Shown here one piece after another: positions 4,736 through 5,615 of a stretch of DNA of 5,615 nt. Positions within the stretch are counted from its first letter, which is position 1. Every line of letters begins with the position of its first letter. Below the pieces are notes generated by a model, which ran no database searches, was not told where the DNA came from, and saw only the letters and a list, made by a program, of their open reading frames with translations. A program made the position numbers and the translations under genes. The DNA is taken from positions 1 through 5,615 of the forward strand of contig JAMDCE010000235.1 in the NCBI GenBank assembly GCA_023489135.1, read 5' to 3'. This DNA comes from Chloroflexota bacterium (GTDB taxonomy: Bacteria > Chloroflexota > Chloroflexia > JAMDCE01).

Positions 4736-4853
4736 GAGCTGCGCTAAGGGTGACGACCGCTTAACGCCACCCTTAGCACGCGGCCCCTGGCGAGCGAAGA
4801 GGTCTTCGCTCCGCCGGTTGGCAACGCAGGGCACGACAAGGAGAACAAATTGA
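4734..4853 (+). CDS. Possible arginine-rich leader ORF, 39 codons
   Basis: ATG 4734 has GGAGG (4723-4727) six bases upstream, an ideal ribosome site. The 39-residue product (opening MSCAKGDDRLTPPLARGPW) is rich in Arg, Lys, Thr and Ala and resembles no family I know. Its TGA stop (4851-4853) overlaps the TTG start of the DUF255 gene (4850-4852), a geometry that fits translational coupling. Against it, most of the ORF lies over two strong hairpins and next to repeat elements, so coding may be accidental. It would be translated only if transcription starts upstream of about 4720, for example at the sigma-54-like site. Confidence 0.25.
   Translation: MSCAKGDDRLTPPLARGPWRAKRSSLRRLATQGTTRRTN
4743..4815 (+). 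other. Two consecutive hairpins in the DUF255 leader
   Basis: The first is a perfect 10-bp stem, GCTAAGGGTG (4743-4752) with CACCCTTAGC (4768-4777), loop 15 bases. The second is GGCGAGCGAAG (4789-4799) with CTTCGCTC-c-GCC (4804-4815), eleven pairs with one bulged C and a tetraloop AGGT. Neither is followed by a T-run, so they are not typical terminators. The GCGAAG/CTTCGC core recalls the repeat elements upstream, so this may be a third decayed copy or a folded 5' leader that affects RNA stability. Confidence 0.55.
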
Positions 4854-5615
4854 CCGGGACAGCAAGCGAAGGAGACGCCGCCGGCCAAGGGTCAGCTTTC
4901 CATTTCTCTCCAAACCCCAACCGTGCCCACGAGATCAACTGGCTGGAGTGGAGCGAGGAGGCTTTCCGGAGAGCCCAGCAAGAGGATAAACCCATTATCC
5001 TGGACATAACGGCGGTGTGGTGTCACTGGTGTCACGTTATGGACGAGACATCCTACTCCGACCAGACCAACATCGAGCTGATAAACAATCGCTTTGTTGC
5101 CATTCGGGTGGACAACGACAGGCGACCCGACATCAACGAACGCTACAATATGGGCGGTTGGCCAACCACGGCCCTTCTCTCCCCTGAAGGGGAAATACTG
5201 GCTGGAGCCACCTACCTGCCCCCCGAGCAATTGCACCAATCCATGATCGCGGTTCTTCACTATTACCAAACCAAGAAGGCCGAAATAAAGGCTCGAGTGG
5301 CCGAGTTGGAGATGGCTCGGAAGGGCCGAGCGGCGCTTCCAGAAGTCGAGAGGCCCATCACCGAAGCCATCGTCGACAATGTTCTTCAGTCCATCCGGGG
5401 AGAGTTCGATGAACAGCACGGTGGATTCGGTCGCGCTCCCAAGTTTCCCTATATCGAAGTGCTGGATTTGACTCTGTTCCGGTTTTGGCGCACCAAAGAC
5501 CTGACCTACCGAACTATTCTGACCAGGACGCTGAACCGAATGAGCCAGGGTGGACTATTCGACCAGGTCGAGGGCGGGTTCTTCCGGTACTCGACTACGC
5601 AGCATTGGACCATAC
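4850..5615 (+). CDS. Thioredoxin-fold DUF255 protein, YyaL/SPATA20 family (3' end beyond window)
   Basis: The N-terminal 255 residues of a family usually about 600-700 residues long (COG1331). The DUF255 thioredoxin-like domain (about 27-150) shows HEINWLEWSEEAFRRAQ, EDKPIILDITAVW, the redox-type motif C58-H-W-C61 followed by HVMDETSYSD, FVAIRVDNDRRPDI and the cis-proline region GGWPTT (102-107). A helical linker follows. The start of the (alpha/alpha)6 glycosidase-like domain is marked by FDEQHGGFGRAPKFP and later GGLFDQVEGGFFRYST. No signal peptide is seen, so it is probably cytoplasmic. The biochemical role of the family is poorly defined; disulfide or protein-quality functions are only inferred. 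The start is TTG 4850, with AAGGAG six bases upstream (4838-4843). The frame has no ATG back to the TGA at 4751. The family usually has GYSTCHWCHVM; the residues before the motif differ here. Confidence 0.92.
   Translation, partial: MTGTASEGDAAGQGSAFHFSPNPNRAHEINWLEWSEEAFRRAQQEDKPIILDITAVWCHWCHVMDETSYSDQTNIELINNRFVAIRVDNDRRPDINERYNMGGWPTTALLSPEGEILAGATYLPPEQLHQSMIAVLHYYQTKKAEIKARVAELEMARKGRAALPEVERPITEAIVDNVLQSIRGEFDEQHGGFGRAPKFPYIEVLDLTLFRFWRTKDLTYRTILTRTLNRMSQGGLFDQVEGGFFRYSTTQHWTI

Noticed and set aside
4892..5419. Minus-strand ORF of 175 codons at the right end
   Set aside because: It lies antisense to the DUF255 gene, whose CHWC and GGWPTT motifs are unmistakable on the plus strand.

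Overview
The window (about 57% G+C by eye) looks like chromosomal DNA of an environmental bacterium. Chloroflexota, perhaps Dehalococcoidia-like, is my best guess. It rests on the style of the small zinc-ribbon protein, the OmpR-type regulator and its kinase, frequent GTG/TTG starts, and REP-like repeats with TGTCAT...GAAGRATCTC arms. This is recognition from memory, not a database result.

Layout. (1) 1-1749, minus strand: a two-component operon. The regulator gene (1749-1027) comes first and is followed after 3 bases by a sensor kinase gene that starts at GTG 1023 and leaves the window at base 1, before its catalytic core. (2) 1750-2265: a 516-base gene-free stretch. It holds the regulator's minus-strand promoter and, facing the other way, a near-consensus extended -10 promoter. 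Downstream of that promoter lies about 155 nt of strongly foldable RNA ending in a terminator-like hairpin, then 144 bases of leader before the next gene. (3) 2266-2526, plus: an 86-residue zinc-ribbon protein. (4) 3107-2592, minus: a GNAT acetyltransferase, convergent with the zinc-ribbon gene. (5) 3246-4442, plus: a MidA/NDUFAF7-family methyltransferase, divergent from the GNAT gene, with both promoters in the 138-base gap. (6) 4443-4849: a 407-base gene-free stretch. It carries a textbook sigma-54 -24/-12 match, two REP-like inverted-repeat elements, two more hairpins and a possible short leader ORF. (7) 4850 to the right edge, plus: the N-terminal 255 residues of a DUF255 (YyaL/SPATA20-type) thioredoxin-fold protein, started by TTG.

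Apart from the regulator-kinase pair, the genes show no shared pathway. The parts most worth a second look are the unassigned structured RNA at 1966-2121, with two mutually exclusive foldings, and the sigma-54-like promoter plus repeats and leader ORF ahead of the DUF255 gene. I found no complete mobile element, CRISPR array, tRNA or rRNA.
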